Assembly: GCF_001544475.1 (NCBI RefSeq) | Contig: NZ_FCNW02000012.1 | Location: forward strand, 81,576 to 145,575 | Source of the DNA: Caballeronia humi | Lineage (GTDB): Bacteria > Pseudomonadota > Gammaproteobacteria > Burkholderiales > Burkholderiaceae | Direction: 5' to 3' | DNA: 64,000 nt | In this document: piece by piece, positions 47,396-56,674 of the stretch | Position numbering within the stretch: position 1 is the stretch's first letter | How the letters are laid out: the number at the start of each line of letters is the position of its first letter | Translations under genes and position numbers: made by a program | The notes under the pieces: model-generated | Database searches by the model: none | What the model saw: only the letters and a program-made list of their open reading frames with translations | What the model was told of the DNA's origin: nothing

Positions 47396-48400
47396 ATGAA
47401 TTTCGTGAAAATCAAGAGTCCTGACATCATTTCGCTCGTCGTGCCCTTCTATAACGAAGAGGACGTCATCGACGAATTTTTCGCCACGGTTCGTCCGGTA
47501 TTGGACGCAGTACCCGACTCCGACTATGAAATTGTCTGTGTCAACGACGGAAGCCGTGACCTGACGCTCGAGAAATTGTTGAAATACTCGATCGGCGACC
47601 GACGAATCAAAGTGGTCGACCTTTCACGCAACTTTGGAAAGGAAGCTGCCCTGACGGCAGGGCTCGACCATGCCAGAGGAGACGCAGTCATTCCGTTGGA
47701 CGCCGATCTGCAGGACCCGCCACATCTCATCCCGCGGCTGATCGAGAAATGGCGCGACGGCTTCGACGTCGTCATTGCGATACGGTCAGAGCGACTGACC
47801 GACAGTTACGCGAAACGCAGCACCGCATCATGGTTCTACCGAGTCCACAACGCGATCTCGGACGTCAAGATACCCGGGAACGCTGGCGACTTTCGCCTGA
47901 TGTCGCGGCAGGCCGTCGACGCGCTGAAACTGCTGCCTGAGAATCATAGGTTCATGAAGGGCTTGTTCGCGTGGATCGGATTCGAGACGGCGTCCATCGA
48001 ATATGTGCGCCAGCCCCGAGCAGCCGGTACCACGAAATTTTCTGGATGGAAGCTGTGGAACTTTGCACTGGAAGGAGTAACGAGCTTCAGTACGCTGCCA
48101 CTCAGGGTGTGGACCTACATTGGCGGACTCACCGCGGCGTTCGCGTTCGTTCTCGCAGCGTACTTGATTCTCCGGACTGTCATCAGAGGAGTCGATGTGC
48201 CCGGCTATGCGTCGATCTTTACCGCGGTCCTGTTCTTGGGCGGCATGCAGTTGGTCGGCATTGGCGTAATCGGCGAGTATGTCGGCCGTATATATTCCGA
48301 AACGAAGCGGCGTCCGGTATATATTGTCCGGAAGTTCTATCAACACGATACACAGCGCAGAGAAATCGATGAACCGGTATCGGCTCGCTCTAGTGCGTAA
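47396..48400 (+). CDS. GtrB/DPM1-like polyprenyl-phosphate glycosyltransferase
   Basis: 334 residues from the ATG at 47396. The GT2 domain has SLVVPFYNEEDVIDEFF, VCVNDGSRDLT, LDADLQDPPHLI and the GDFRLMSRQAVDAL segment. Two C-terminal membrane helices (WTYIGGLTAAFAFVLAAYLI and a second near 285) complete the GtrB architecture. Such enzymes move a hexose from UDP- or GDP-sugar to undecaprenyl phosphate. Following the GT87-like gene by about 100 bases, it probably feeds that transferase. IGVIGEYVGRIYSETKRRP is the conserved terminal motif. Confidence 0.9.
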   Translation: MNFVKIKSPDIISLVVPFYNEEDVIDEFFATVRPVLDAVPDSDYEIVCVNDGSRDLTLEKLLKYSIGDRRIKVVDLSRNFGKEAALTAGLDHARGDAVIPLDADLQDPPHLIPRLIEKWRDGFDVVIAIRSERLTDSYAKRSTASWFYRVHNAISDVKIPGNAGDFRLMSRQAVDALKLLPENHRFMKGLFAWIGFETASIEYVRQPRAAGTTKFSGWKLWNFALEGVTSFSTLPLRVWTYIGGLTAAFAFVLAAYLILRTVIRGVDVPGYASIFTAVLFLGGMQLVGIGVIGEYVGRIYSETKRRPVYIVRKFYQHDTQRREIDEPVSARSSA

Positions 48401-49137
48401 ACGTGGCGCGAGAATGACTCAGCAATCACATTCGACCTTCGCACCGTACTCGCCAGCGACTGCGCCACGAGTTCATGGGCCAAATGCAGGTAACTATCGA
48501 CCCGGTTGCAGGTCAGCCGGTCGTGCTAAATCCGTTTGCAGTGGTAAAGTGGAAGCTGACATGTCGGCGAACATCGCTGCGTTTTCTCCGGTAGAGGCGG
48601 AAGCGCAAAGCAGGTGGCGTACGCCGGCATCATCGAGATTTGGATCGGACGTGCTAAGGTTAGGGCACCGTCGAGCGCGCAACGTTCTTTTTCTGGCTGC
48701 AGCATTGGGTCGCAGTCGACTTCGGACGTTCCATTCATGCTTCGGGTGTCTGCGACCAGGCAGCTAACCGGGACCAGCGTTCGATGTAGCAAGCCTGAAC
48801 TATCGCCCGAACGCGCGTTCGCCGAATACCGCCCTTTCGAAAATGCCAGCTGGCGCTTGCGCGGGTTGTCTACTTGTGTGCGTTGGTGAACATATCGTGA
48901 GTTACCGTTGCGCAAAGGTGGACCGTTTTGTGCTTCACGCCCCATGCAAACGTGCAACTGTAAGGCGCGTGCACTGCATGCCGGTGCCAGCGAAGGCTTT
49001 CAGGTATGCGCCGCGACCTTTGGCACAATAGCTGGTCGTTGCGAGAACGACCTGCAGACGAATTCAACCAACGGAAACGATATTTCCGAACAGCGGCAAC
49101 CCCCCGCGCGCGTAAGTGTTTCCATCTGGAGAATTGA
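48401..49137. other. 737-base stretch without a recognised gene
   Basis: An open frame of about 117 codons at 48414-48767 on the plus strand has no strong ribosome-binding site and no family features. A second frame in the same place gives a peptide beginning MQVTIDPVAGQPVVLNPF, so a decayed gene with a frameshift is possible. The rest probably holds the promoter of the polymerase gene. Confidence 0.35.
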
Positions 49138-50430
49138 ATGTATTCGAGGATTGTCTCCGTACTGTTCTACATGTTTTTCACGTGCGTGATCTTCAATCCG
49201 CAGGTATCGGGCGTCACCCTTTACTTTTATCTCGTCATCCCATTCTTCGATCCGGATTTCTGGCGGTTCCTTTCTGCGACGGTGCGCCGCTGGAGCGGGC
49301 CGCTGGTGATCGCGATTGCAGTGAGCATGTTGGGATCGCCAAGTGCGGCGGCCCGCGTACTGTCGATCGCAATTTGCATCGGCTATCTGATGTATACGAT
49401 GGACCGGCGAATTAACTATCTCCATTATTGGATGGGGATCAACATCGTGTTCGCCATGTTGCAGTTCACGCTCTACTACACGGACCGAAGCCTTTCCTGG
49501 CAATTGGGACCGACGCAGCTCGCGCAGACGATATGGGGCCAGTACGCAACCAAGACATTCACGAATTTCTTCGAGATTTTTTATTTTGCGCGGGTATCCG
49601 GGTTTTCGAGGGAGGCCGGGTTCTTTTCATCGCTGCTAATGAGTTCACTTATCCTCTACCTGATGACTGAAAAGGTTAAAAAGAAGATGGTCGCGCTCTA
49701 TTTGCTTGGCCTTTTCATCGGATTCTCCAAATCGTCGATGCTGCTTTTCATCTTTGCGGCGCTCTATCCGTTCCGCCATACGCTGCGGACCGTCCATCCG
49801 CTCGTGATCTTGGTAGCGTTCATGGGCGCAGTCAGCATGTTCGGCGTTTTTCTCGCGGATCACTCCTTTTTTGGATCCCAGACGTTCGCGCACCGCTTCG
49901 CCGGATACCCATTTCTCTTCGACGCGCGGCTTGAAGATCTTCTTCTGGGGCTCAATGCGCAGGACGTCCTCAAGCACTACCTGTATTTGCCCTACATCCA
50001 CCTTGTCCAGGGGGAGGCGATAGCCGGGGTACCATTTGCCGGCCTGCCCGCAAGCGTCGCGGAGATGGGACTATTCAGCGCGTTGCTGCTGTTCGGAGTC
50101 GTTGCATTTACCGCGAGCGACGGATTCGTCATGCTGCTGGTTCTGTTGATTACATCGACGGTGAGCATGACGACCGTGACGTCCTTCGTGCCAATTGCGT
50201 ACGTGATTCTCTACTGGCCGCGATTCGCAGCGTACAGAGGTGAACGCATGCAACAGGCGGCAAACGGTTTTTCTGGCATGGCTTTCAATCGGTTACGGCG
50301 AGCGCGAATGAGCCGCGCCTTTCTATCGCCGGGACTCGAAACATCGTTGTCTGTGCGTGACGCATCAGTTCACGATGCCACGCGAACGCGTTTCGAATCC
50401 TCTAAGCGCTTGGGTAGATGGCGCCGTTGA
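49138..50430 (+). CDS. Wzy-like polymerase (second polymerase in the window)
   Basis: 430 residues with about ten hydrophobic segments, GGAGAATTGA before the ATG. FSREAGFFSSLLMSSLILYL and FIGFSKSSMLLFIFAALYP resemble the RE-x-G-F and SKS-type motifs of O-antigen/exopolysaccharide polymerases. The polar loop around YLPYIHLVQGEAIAGVPFAG would be periplasmic. The last 70 residues are basic and not membrane-bound. It converges on a glycosidase gene, a pairing typical of synthase-plus-hydrolase loci. Assignment as polymerase is by topology and context. Confidence 0.7.
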   Translation: MYSRIVSVLFYMFFTCVIFNPQVSGVTLYFYLVIPFFDPDFWRFLSATVRRWSGPLVIAIAVSMLGSPSAAARVLSIAICIGYLMYTMDRRINYLHYWMGINIVFAMLQFTLYYTDRSLSWQLGPTQLAQTIWGQYATKTFTNFFEIFYFARVSGFSREAGFFSSLLMSSLILYLMTEKVKKKMVALYLLGLFIGFSKSSMLLFIFAALYPFRHTLRTVHPLVILVAFMGAVSMFGVFLADHSFFGSQTFAHRFAGYPFLFDARLEDLLLGLNAQDVLKHYLYLPYIHLVQGEAIAGVPFAGLPASVAEMGLFSALLLFGVVAFTASDGFVMLLVLLITSTVSMTTVTSFVPIAYVILYWPRFAAYRGERMQQAANGFSGMAFNRLRRARMSRAFLSPGLETSLSVRDASVHDATRTRFESSKRLGRWRR

Positions 50431-50460
50431 TTTGTCTTTCGCTTCTTCGTGCGACGATGC

Positions 50461-52119
50461 TTAGTTGCGACCCACCGGGATCAAGTACTTTGGCAGCGCT
50501 CCCAGTTGCCACTCGAAACCCTGACTAGGCACGTCGACTGTCGATGTAACACCTTGCCAGTCGCGCTGCGTGTAAGGGCCGGGTGGGATCTGTACCTGAG
50601 TAGCGCCCGTGTTGCCGCCGACCTGCCATCCGACGTAGACGGGACTCCGTGTGCCGTATTGATAGACCTTCACGTCGCGCTTGTCGATCAGCGCATGATC
50701 CCATTTTCTCGTATCAAGCATTCGCATCAAGACGGATGCGGCCACATAAGACGGCTTGGGAGTTAGGTCCGCGCGCAAAAGTCCGAAGTTGGCTTCTTTG
50801 TCGTTCGGATTGACACCGTCATCGACAAAGTCGTACCAAAACACCGATTCAACCGCGGCATAACGACGCGAAAGCAAATACGTACGCGCGATATTCGCCG
50901 CCTGTGCCGGTTCGCTGAGCCCGGCCGATAGCGGGCTGGAAGGCCAGCCGATCTCGGTGATCCAGAGCTTAAAACGTCCCTCGCCCGCCCTGGGTGTTGC
51001 TTGCACCATACGTGCCAGATGAGGCCAGACGTTGGGAATGTTCACGGGATTGACCGGCGCGCCCTTCGCAGGATAGCCTGAGTCTGGGTCGTTCGGCGAC
51101 ATGTAGGGATGGATGCTGAACCCGTCCTGATAATCAAGTGCGCCCGCCTTGACGAGCGCGGCGATGCAATCGCCTCCGGGGCCGCCTCCCGCTCCTCCGC
51201 CGCCGCATGAAATTACGTTCGCGTCCGGGCTTTCCTTCTTGATCGCGACATAAACCTGCTTCAACAACGCCACGTAGTTGTCGTAGCCGACCGTCGCAAA
51301 GGATGGCTCGTTCCATATCTCCCAGTCCTTGACATGCTTGCCATAGAAGGCCACCACCTTCTGCGCGTAGCGCGTGAAGAGATCGCGTTCCTGCTGAGTC
51401 ATCGGAAAACCGCGCGGTCCCTTGAAGAGCCCCGGATATGCCCTGCCGTTGCCATAATCGAGGACAATCAACGGCTTGATGCTGAATTTGGCGGCTTGCG
51501 CAACGTAGTCACCGTAGCCGCCATTATCGGGCGGGAAGAGGAAGGTGCCAGGCTTTTTTTCGACTTCGCCGAAGTACAGTTCGTCTCGGATCCAGGTAAA
51601 ACCCGCTTTCTTGATGAGCGGCATGACGATCGACGGCGAGCCCTTGCGTTGGCCGAAATGGGTAACGACGCCGGCATCGGGAAAGGCGCCGCGAGCCGGG
51701 ATGAGCGCCGCCATTGTGATCTTCAGCGAGTCGCCGTCGACCCCGCCGGCCGCCGCCAGCTTGGTCTCGAGCAGGTAGAGACCGGGGCCCGGAATGACCA
51801 CATTGAATGCAATCTGACCGCCCGTCGCCGTGGCCTGGTACGTGGACAGTGGCGTGCTCGCAGGCTGCGCATTGGCGTCGTAGCGATATAGGGTCGCGAC
51901 GGCGTTCGTGCCGGCCGCGCCACGCTGCTGCGGAACCTCGACTACGATCTTCCTTGTGCCCGGGCCATCCATGATGAGCGTCCCGGGCGGATTCATCAAG
52001 CGCATGCCGTCTGCCACTGCGACGGCGTCATGCGCGGCGCTCATTAGCGCGGCGCACGCGAGGACACGGGTGAGTAGGTTGAGGCACGGCACTGAGCGCG
52101 TGGTAAGGACCGCAGGCAT
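50461..52119 (-). CDS. Secreted clan-A glycosidase, GH39/PslG-like
   Basis: 552 residues from the ATG at 52119. A signal peptide (LLTRVLACAALMSAAHDAVA) is cleaved near residue 35. Residues 40-140 form a beta-sandwich-like domain, then a TIM barrel. Acid/base Glu271 is in WEIWNEPSF and nucleophile Glu389 in LWITEIGWPSS. The NEP/TEIGW pair is that of GH39 and related retaining enzymes such as PslG of Pseudomonas aeruginosa, which acts in the periplasm on Psl polysaccharide. A Gly-rich loop (CGGGGAGGGPGGDC) is unusual. The frame stays open 163 codons further upstream; the signal peptide position argues for the start at 52119. Confidence 0.82.
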   Translation of the reverse strand: MPAVLTTRSVPCLNLLTRVLACAALMSAAHDAVAVADGMRLMNPPGTLIMDGPGTRKIVVEVPQQRGAAGTNAVATLYRYDANAQPASTPLSTYQATATGGQIAFNVVIPGPGLYLLETKLAAAGGVDGDSLKITMAALIPARGAFPDAGVVTHFGQRKGSPSIVMPLIKKAGFTWIRDELYFGEVEKKPGTFLFPPDNGGYGDYVAQAAKFSIKPLIVLDYGNGRAYPGLFKGPRGFPMTQQERDLFTRYAQKVVAFYGKHVKDWEIWNEPSFATVGYDNYVALLKQVYVAIKKESPDANVISCGGGGAGGGPGGDCIAALVKAGALDYQDGFSIHPYMSPNDPDSGYPAKGAPVNPVNIPNVWPHLARMVQATPRAGEGRFKLWITEIGWPSSPLSAGLSEPAQAANIARTYLLSRRYAAVESVFWYDFVDDGVNPNDKEANFGLLRADLTPKPSYVAASVLMRMLDTRKWDHALIDKRDVKVYQYGTRSPVYVGWQVGGNTGATQVQIPPGPYTQRDWQGVTSTVDVPSQGFEWQLGALPKYLIPVGRN

Positions 52120-52929
52120 CGGGACTACTTCTTGCCGGCACTGGATAAGCGACGCAAATGGGAGAGGCGTTCGCTCGGTTCTCGACGAACTCGGCATGTG
52201 GCTTCGATTGTCCGGGAAGGGCGAGCGCGCTTTTACACCAGGCGTCCTACGGCTCCCGATCTGTGGCGCATTTGCTTGCATAGGCGTACGTTGGTTCTCG
52301 CGGCGCCGCTTCGGCACGGCATCGAAGATCACCCCCGCGATCTGGACGCACCTCAGAGCGAAGCGCTCCGTCACAGATTGGCGTCCTTCTCCGCGTCGCG
52401 CGAGGGAACGCACGGCGACGATCGCGGTCCCTGCGATCATCTTCGCGTCGCTAGTGTTCTTCGCACGCTCGATATCCTGCAGCAACGACGCGCGAATCCC
52501 ATTCGACGCTTTCGCTGCCATGTCATCGCGCGTGAGATTTGCTTCCTGCCGCACCCCTGCGATAAGGGAACCAACATACGCTTGCGCGATTTCATTAGTG
52601 ATCGTCATTTATCCAAGATCGGTAGATAACTGGTGTCCGGTACATCACACGTGGCGGCACGCGACAACGATTCCTTGCGGCGTTGGCACGTCTAAAAGTT
52701 GGGCGCTGAACGCGAAGCAAATCCGTTTTCGCCGGATTTGCGCAGCGCAAAGCCAAAAACCTTCCAAGGCGTTGTGCTGCAAGCGGTTAACCTTCACGCC
52801 TAAATTAATGGCGATGTGTTCAGTAACGCACACATAAAAAAAAATTGCGGAAGTGCTAGCTGCGCGTGGCGTGCGGCTTTTGGAATTCGCAAGACGTCTC
52901 TAGTCGCGTGAAGAATTGTTTTTCCGCGA
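52120..52929. other. Upstream region of the glycosidase, with in-frame open extension
   Basis: The glycosidase frame remains open back to an ATG at 52608. Its first 72 codons give a helix-like peptide (MTITNEIAQAYVGSLIAGVR...) which could be an independent small protein, but the following 90 residues look like chance translation. The part from 52609 to 52929 leads to the left end of the IS element and holds nothing I recognise. Confidence 0.35.
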
Positions 52930-54298
52930 GCCTGTCAGATTTCTTGTGTATTGAGGTCATGAGACGATACCGAAAGGAACTCCTTTATGACCAAAACAAC
53001 AAACATGACAAAGAAGAGCAAGGAACCAAGCCCGCCGAAGCTGTTGCCGGATGAGTTGATCGATTAACTGCTGGCTGAGGTGCAGAACAAGGATGCCGAG
53101 TCGATTTTCGGCGAATCGGGCTTGGCCGGCCTGCTCAAGAAGCAACTCGCCGAGCGCATGCTGGCGGCCGAACTGACGCATCATCTGACAGCTGAGGTCG
53201 GGCAGGGCAAGGCCGGCAACCTTCGCAATGGCACGAGCCCGAAGGCGGTCATCACGCCCAATGGCGAGTTAACCTGGATATCCCGCGCGATCGGCAGGCG
53301 ACGTTCGAGCCGCAGTTGGTCGGCAAATACCAGCGCCGGCTGCCGGGATTCGACGATCATTTCATCAGCATGTACGCGCGCGGCATGAGCGTGCGCGAGA
53401 TCCAGGGCCATCTGCTGGAGTTGTACGGGTTGGAGGTGTCGCCCGATCTGATTTCCAGGGTCACTGACGAGGTGCTGGCCGAGGTCAAGCAGTGGCAGCA
53501 ACGCCCGCTCGAGGCGATGTATCCGATCGTGTACTTTGACGCGTTGCGGCTGAAGATCCGCGACGAAGGCACGGTCAAGAACAAGGCGGTCTATCTGGCG
53601 CTGGGCATCCGCGCCGATGGCCGCAAAGAAGTGCTGGGCCTATGGATCGAGCAAACCGAGGGCGCCAAGTTCTGGCTAAAGGTCTCAACGAACTGAAGAA
53701 CCGCGGTTTGCACGACATCCTGATTGCGGTGGTCGATGGCTTGCGTGACTTCCCCGAAGCGATCGAAGCGGTTTATCCGGCCGCCCAGATCCAGACCTGC
53801 ATCGTGCATCTGATCCGCAATTCGCTGAATCTGGCGAGCTGGAAAGACCGCAAGCCGTTGGCTGGGGCGCTCAAGCCAATCTATCAGGCCGCCACGGCCG
53901 AGGCGGCGGCCGTGGCGCTCGACGCCTTTGCGCAAAGCGAGTGGGGCCGCAAATTCCCTACCGTCGCGGCCAGGTGGCAGCGTCAATGGGAGCAGGTGAT
54001 CCCGTTCTTCGCCTATCCGCCCGAAGTGCGTCGGATTATATATACGACCAACGCCATCGAAAGCATGCACATGCAGTTGCGCAAGATCGTCAAGAACCGC
54101 GGTCACTTCCCCACTGACGAAGCCGCCAGCAAGCTGCTGTATCTGGCCTTGCGCAACATCGAAAAGGATTGGAAGATGCCGCCTATCACCTGGCGGCGCG
54201 CCGTCAATCAGTTAGCCATTCTGTTCGGCGAGCGGTTCACCAACGCCATCAGCTGAGATTTTTTATAGCGATCTCAGCACACGAAATTTCTGACACGC
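52930..54298 (+). mobile_element. IS256-family insertion sequence, defective
   Basis: About 1.37 kb bounded by imperfect 26-base inverted repeats (52930-52955 and 54273-54298, about 20 of 26 positions matching). It contains a single broken transposase gene. I could not find a clean target-site duplication, which fits an old insertion. It sits between the two glycosidase genes of the accessory region. Confidence 0.8.
52987..54256 (+). pseudogene. IS256-family mutator-type transposase, inactivated
   Basis: Read across three frames, the product is a typical IS256 transposase of about 420 residues: [89 protein letters not shown] and the end NQLAILFGERFTNAIS. Three lesions break it: a TAA stop at 53065-53067 (expected Gln codon), a one-base loss near 53268-53273, and another near 53680-53687. 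The DDE residues lie in different frames, so no active enzyme can be made. Confidence 0.9.
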
Positions 54299-54449
54299 CC
54301 TTTTCGCACGGTACCACCCGCCTTGCCCGTCCATACGGAGCGCACAGATTTCTACGTATCCGTCAGCACGTACCGTGTTGACGCGCGTGTCGACGATTGT
54401 GCGCAGCAAGCCGTACGAAACACGCCGGTGTGTCCTTCCGGGTCTGTCA

Positions 54450-54660
54450 CTGCAATCGAGGCGGTTTTTCCGATTCAGTCGCAGGAAGTGGCCAGCAAAG
54501 AACGTGGCCTTGCGCAACATCGGAAAGGACTGGGCGATGCCGCCTGGCACTTTGCGACAGGCGGTGCACCGGTTCACCATTCTGTTCGGCGCGAGATTCA
54601 CCAATGCCGTTAGCTGAGTCTTGTTAACCGGACTCAGCGCACAGGAATGCTGACAGGTCC
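54450..54660 (+). pseudogene. Relic 3' end of a second IS256-family element
   Basis: From about 54504 to 54617 the plus strand reads VALRNIGKDWAMPPGTLRQAVHRFTILFGARFTNAVS, the diverged C-terminus of the same transposase type, ending in TGA. It is followed at 54633-54657 by a copy of the right terminal repeat. Similarity extends weakly upstream to about 54450 with small deletions. The 5' portion of this element is gone. Confidence 0.8.
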
Positions 54661-54766
54661 GGTGAGAATGCAATTCAGCCCAAAGTGAGATGAATTGGCG
54701 ATTGGGTCGCTCGAAGCAAAAAGAGTCGGCAGAGTTTTTCTGCCGACGCACGTGACTCGGCGCTGC

Positions 54767-56158
54767 CTAGGCCGAAACAGGATTTGCAGCGACGAACTTC
54801 TTGAACGATGTGTATGCGGGATTCTTCGTTACCCCATCAGCATTGATCAGCCCATAATTTTTGTCGATCACGCAATACATCATGACCGACTGAATGTTGT
54901 ACTTGTCCTTTATCGACAAGTACTGCGCAAATGCAGTATTCACATACGCAGCCGCGCTGTCCGGCGTGTCCTTTGACCCGGACCAGCCCCATTCCGTCAG
55001 CCAGATCGGCACCCCGAACGAGTCCTTGAGCACCTGCAGGACGTCAACCGATCCCGTTGGTCCTGCGCGCTGGATGTTCCCCGAGCTCTTGTACCAGTGA
55101 TACGTCGTGAAGTCCCACCGAATGAGCGGCGCACCGCCGACGCCGTTGGTCGAACCATTGGGCGAAATGCCGCTCCACAGCATCTGCAGGGCACGATATG
55201 CCATCGGAATGCCAACGTTGACGCCGCACTTGATGGTCGGGTCGATTGCTTTCACACCGGCAATCATGCCGCGAATCACGCCGCGGAATGCGGGCCAGTA
55301 GGCGGGACTCCAATGGGCCGAACTACTCCCATTCCCGCTGATACACACAGGCACATCCAATTCGTTTCCGCATTCGATGTGTTGTACGAGGCCTTTCAGC
55401 GGTCTTGTGCAGTCCACGGCGAGATTGTACCCAAGCGTATACGCAGCCGATTCGGACAGGGTCGGATTCCATCCATTCGACTTGGGATTGAGCACGGGCA
55501 GAATTGCGATGCCGCTTCCGGCGAACGGGCCCTTGATCGCGTCGGCCACTACCTGAGCCATTCCCGCACTGGCGACGTCCGCCCGATAGTTGGTGGCGCC
55601 GAGATCCTTTAGGTATTTTACTTGCGCTGCGATACCGATTGTCTGGTAGATGCCAGTGTTATAAGCCATGTGGCCGTTCACCCCGTAAAAAAGCGGCGAC
55701 GCGCCCGAAGTAGCGGTGCGGGGATCTGTAGTCGCGACCCACGCGCTGCCACTCCAGTACCAGAAGTTCCCAGCGCTGTTCTGTTGATAAATCTTGCCGC
55801 TTTTCCAGAGCAGCATTTGCACTTGAGTCGTATAGCCGGCGGATGCACCGTTCTTCTTCACGACGCCGCCCACGAGGGTCCAGCTAGCCCCAGCCGAGTC
55901 GGTAATGGAGGCCGCCGGCGGGATTATCGTGCCGTCGGCGGAACCAGTGGTTGCGGCCTTCGCGGTTGCGGTATCAACACTCTTTGCCGTGGCGTCCGAC
56001 AGGTCACTTTCAGCGCCGCCGCCGCACGCGGAGAGCACAACGCTGCCGACTCCAGCCAATGCAAAGGACAGAAATTTCCGGCGCGGAAATTCTACTGCGC
56101 TACCTGACTGATCATTCGGCAAATATTGCTTGATTAGAATTGAACGTTTGGCGGACAT
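54767..56158 (-). CDS. Secreted clan-A glycosidase, Tat-type lipoprotein
   Basis: 463 residues. The N-terminus carries a twin-arginine motif PRRKFLSF (Arg26-Arg27) followed by a lipobox LSAC (Cys45), suggesting a folded lipoprotein exported by Tat. Residues 85-145 form a Trp-rich module (SWTLVGGVVKKNG, LLWKSGKIYQQN, WYWSGSAW) that often accompanies Burkholderia secreted glycosidases. The TIM barrel follows from about 155; likely acid/base Glu266 in IECGNELD, nucleophile Glu389 in WLTEWGWSG. It probably cuts the polysaccharide made by the accessory region. GH family is uncertain (GH5/GH39-like). Confidence 0.8.
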   Translation of the reverse strand: MSAKRSILIKQYLPNDQSGSAVEFPRRKFLSFALAGVGSVVLSACGGGAESDLSDATAKSVDTATAKAATTGSADGTIIPPAASITDSAGASWTLVGGVVKKNGASAGYTTQVQMLLWKSGKIYQQNSAGNFWYWSGSAWVATTDPRTATSGASPLFYGVNGHMAYNTGIYQTIGIAAQVKYLKDLGATNYRADVASAGMAQVVADAIKGPFAGSGIAILPVLNPKSNGWNPTLSESAAYTLGYNLAVDCTRPLKGLVQHIECGNELDVPVCISGNGSSSAHWSPAYWPAFRGVIRGMIAGVKAIDPTIKCGVNVGIPMAYRALQMLWSGISPNGSTNGVGGAPLIRWDFTTYHWYKSSGNIQRAGPTGSVDVLQVLKDSFGVPIWLTEWGWSGSKDTPDSAAAYVNTAFAQYLSIKDKYNIQSVMMYCVIDKNYGLINADGVTKNPAYTSFKKFVAANPVSA

Positions 56159-56674
56159 AAGTAAATGCGACTTTGGTTGCTGAGGGTGCCGAGTATATTC
56201 GTACTTTTATGCCAAATAATGTAACTACATGTAAAATATTTAGGGTTAGGGAAAACGTTCTTACCTAATATCGTATGAAAATATATGTTTTCTAATTTCG
56301 GAGCGAAACGGCATATATGTTCTTGCTTCGAATCAACTAATGCACAGCAAAATAGCGTAACGACCGGGTAAAAATTATCGATTTTAAAAGGGACAGTTAT
56401 GAAAGAGTCAACATTCCGAAGCAACGCAGCCTGCTAACGTGGCATTTCGGTAAAAATAGCAGATCAATGATCGGCGACCAGCGAGCAGGTAACCGTGTGA
56501 GTCGGGAAATCGAATGATCGGTACAGTTTTCCGATCCGTCTCCGAAAGCGATGATTGTGTGGGGGACCCCCGAAACACCGCCGCTTTCCTTCGAGCGTTC
56601 CACTAGCCCTTTCCGCGCATCTTTACTCGTGTGCGCTAGTGAACAGACGCTGCGCCACCGATACGGAATGGTAG
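56159..56674. promoter_or_regulatory. AT-rich divergent promoter region, glycosidase / acyltransferase
   Basis: 516 bases between divergent genes. Roughly 56160-56420 is the most AT-rich stretch in the window, suggesting a silencer-bound or transferred control region. No credible gene. Confidence 0.45.

Noticed and set aside
52922..54310. Target-site duplication of the IS256 element
   Set aside because: Flanks look slightly alike (TTTTCCGC and TTTTCGCA) but do not match exactly, so no duplication can be claimed.
56220..56260. GGGTTAGGG-like repeat in AT-rich DNA
   Set aside because: Only a single short near-repeat; not a repeat array or known signal.
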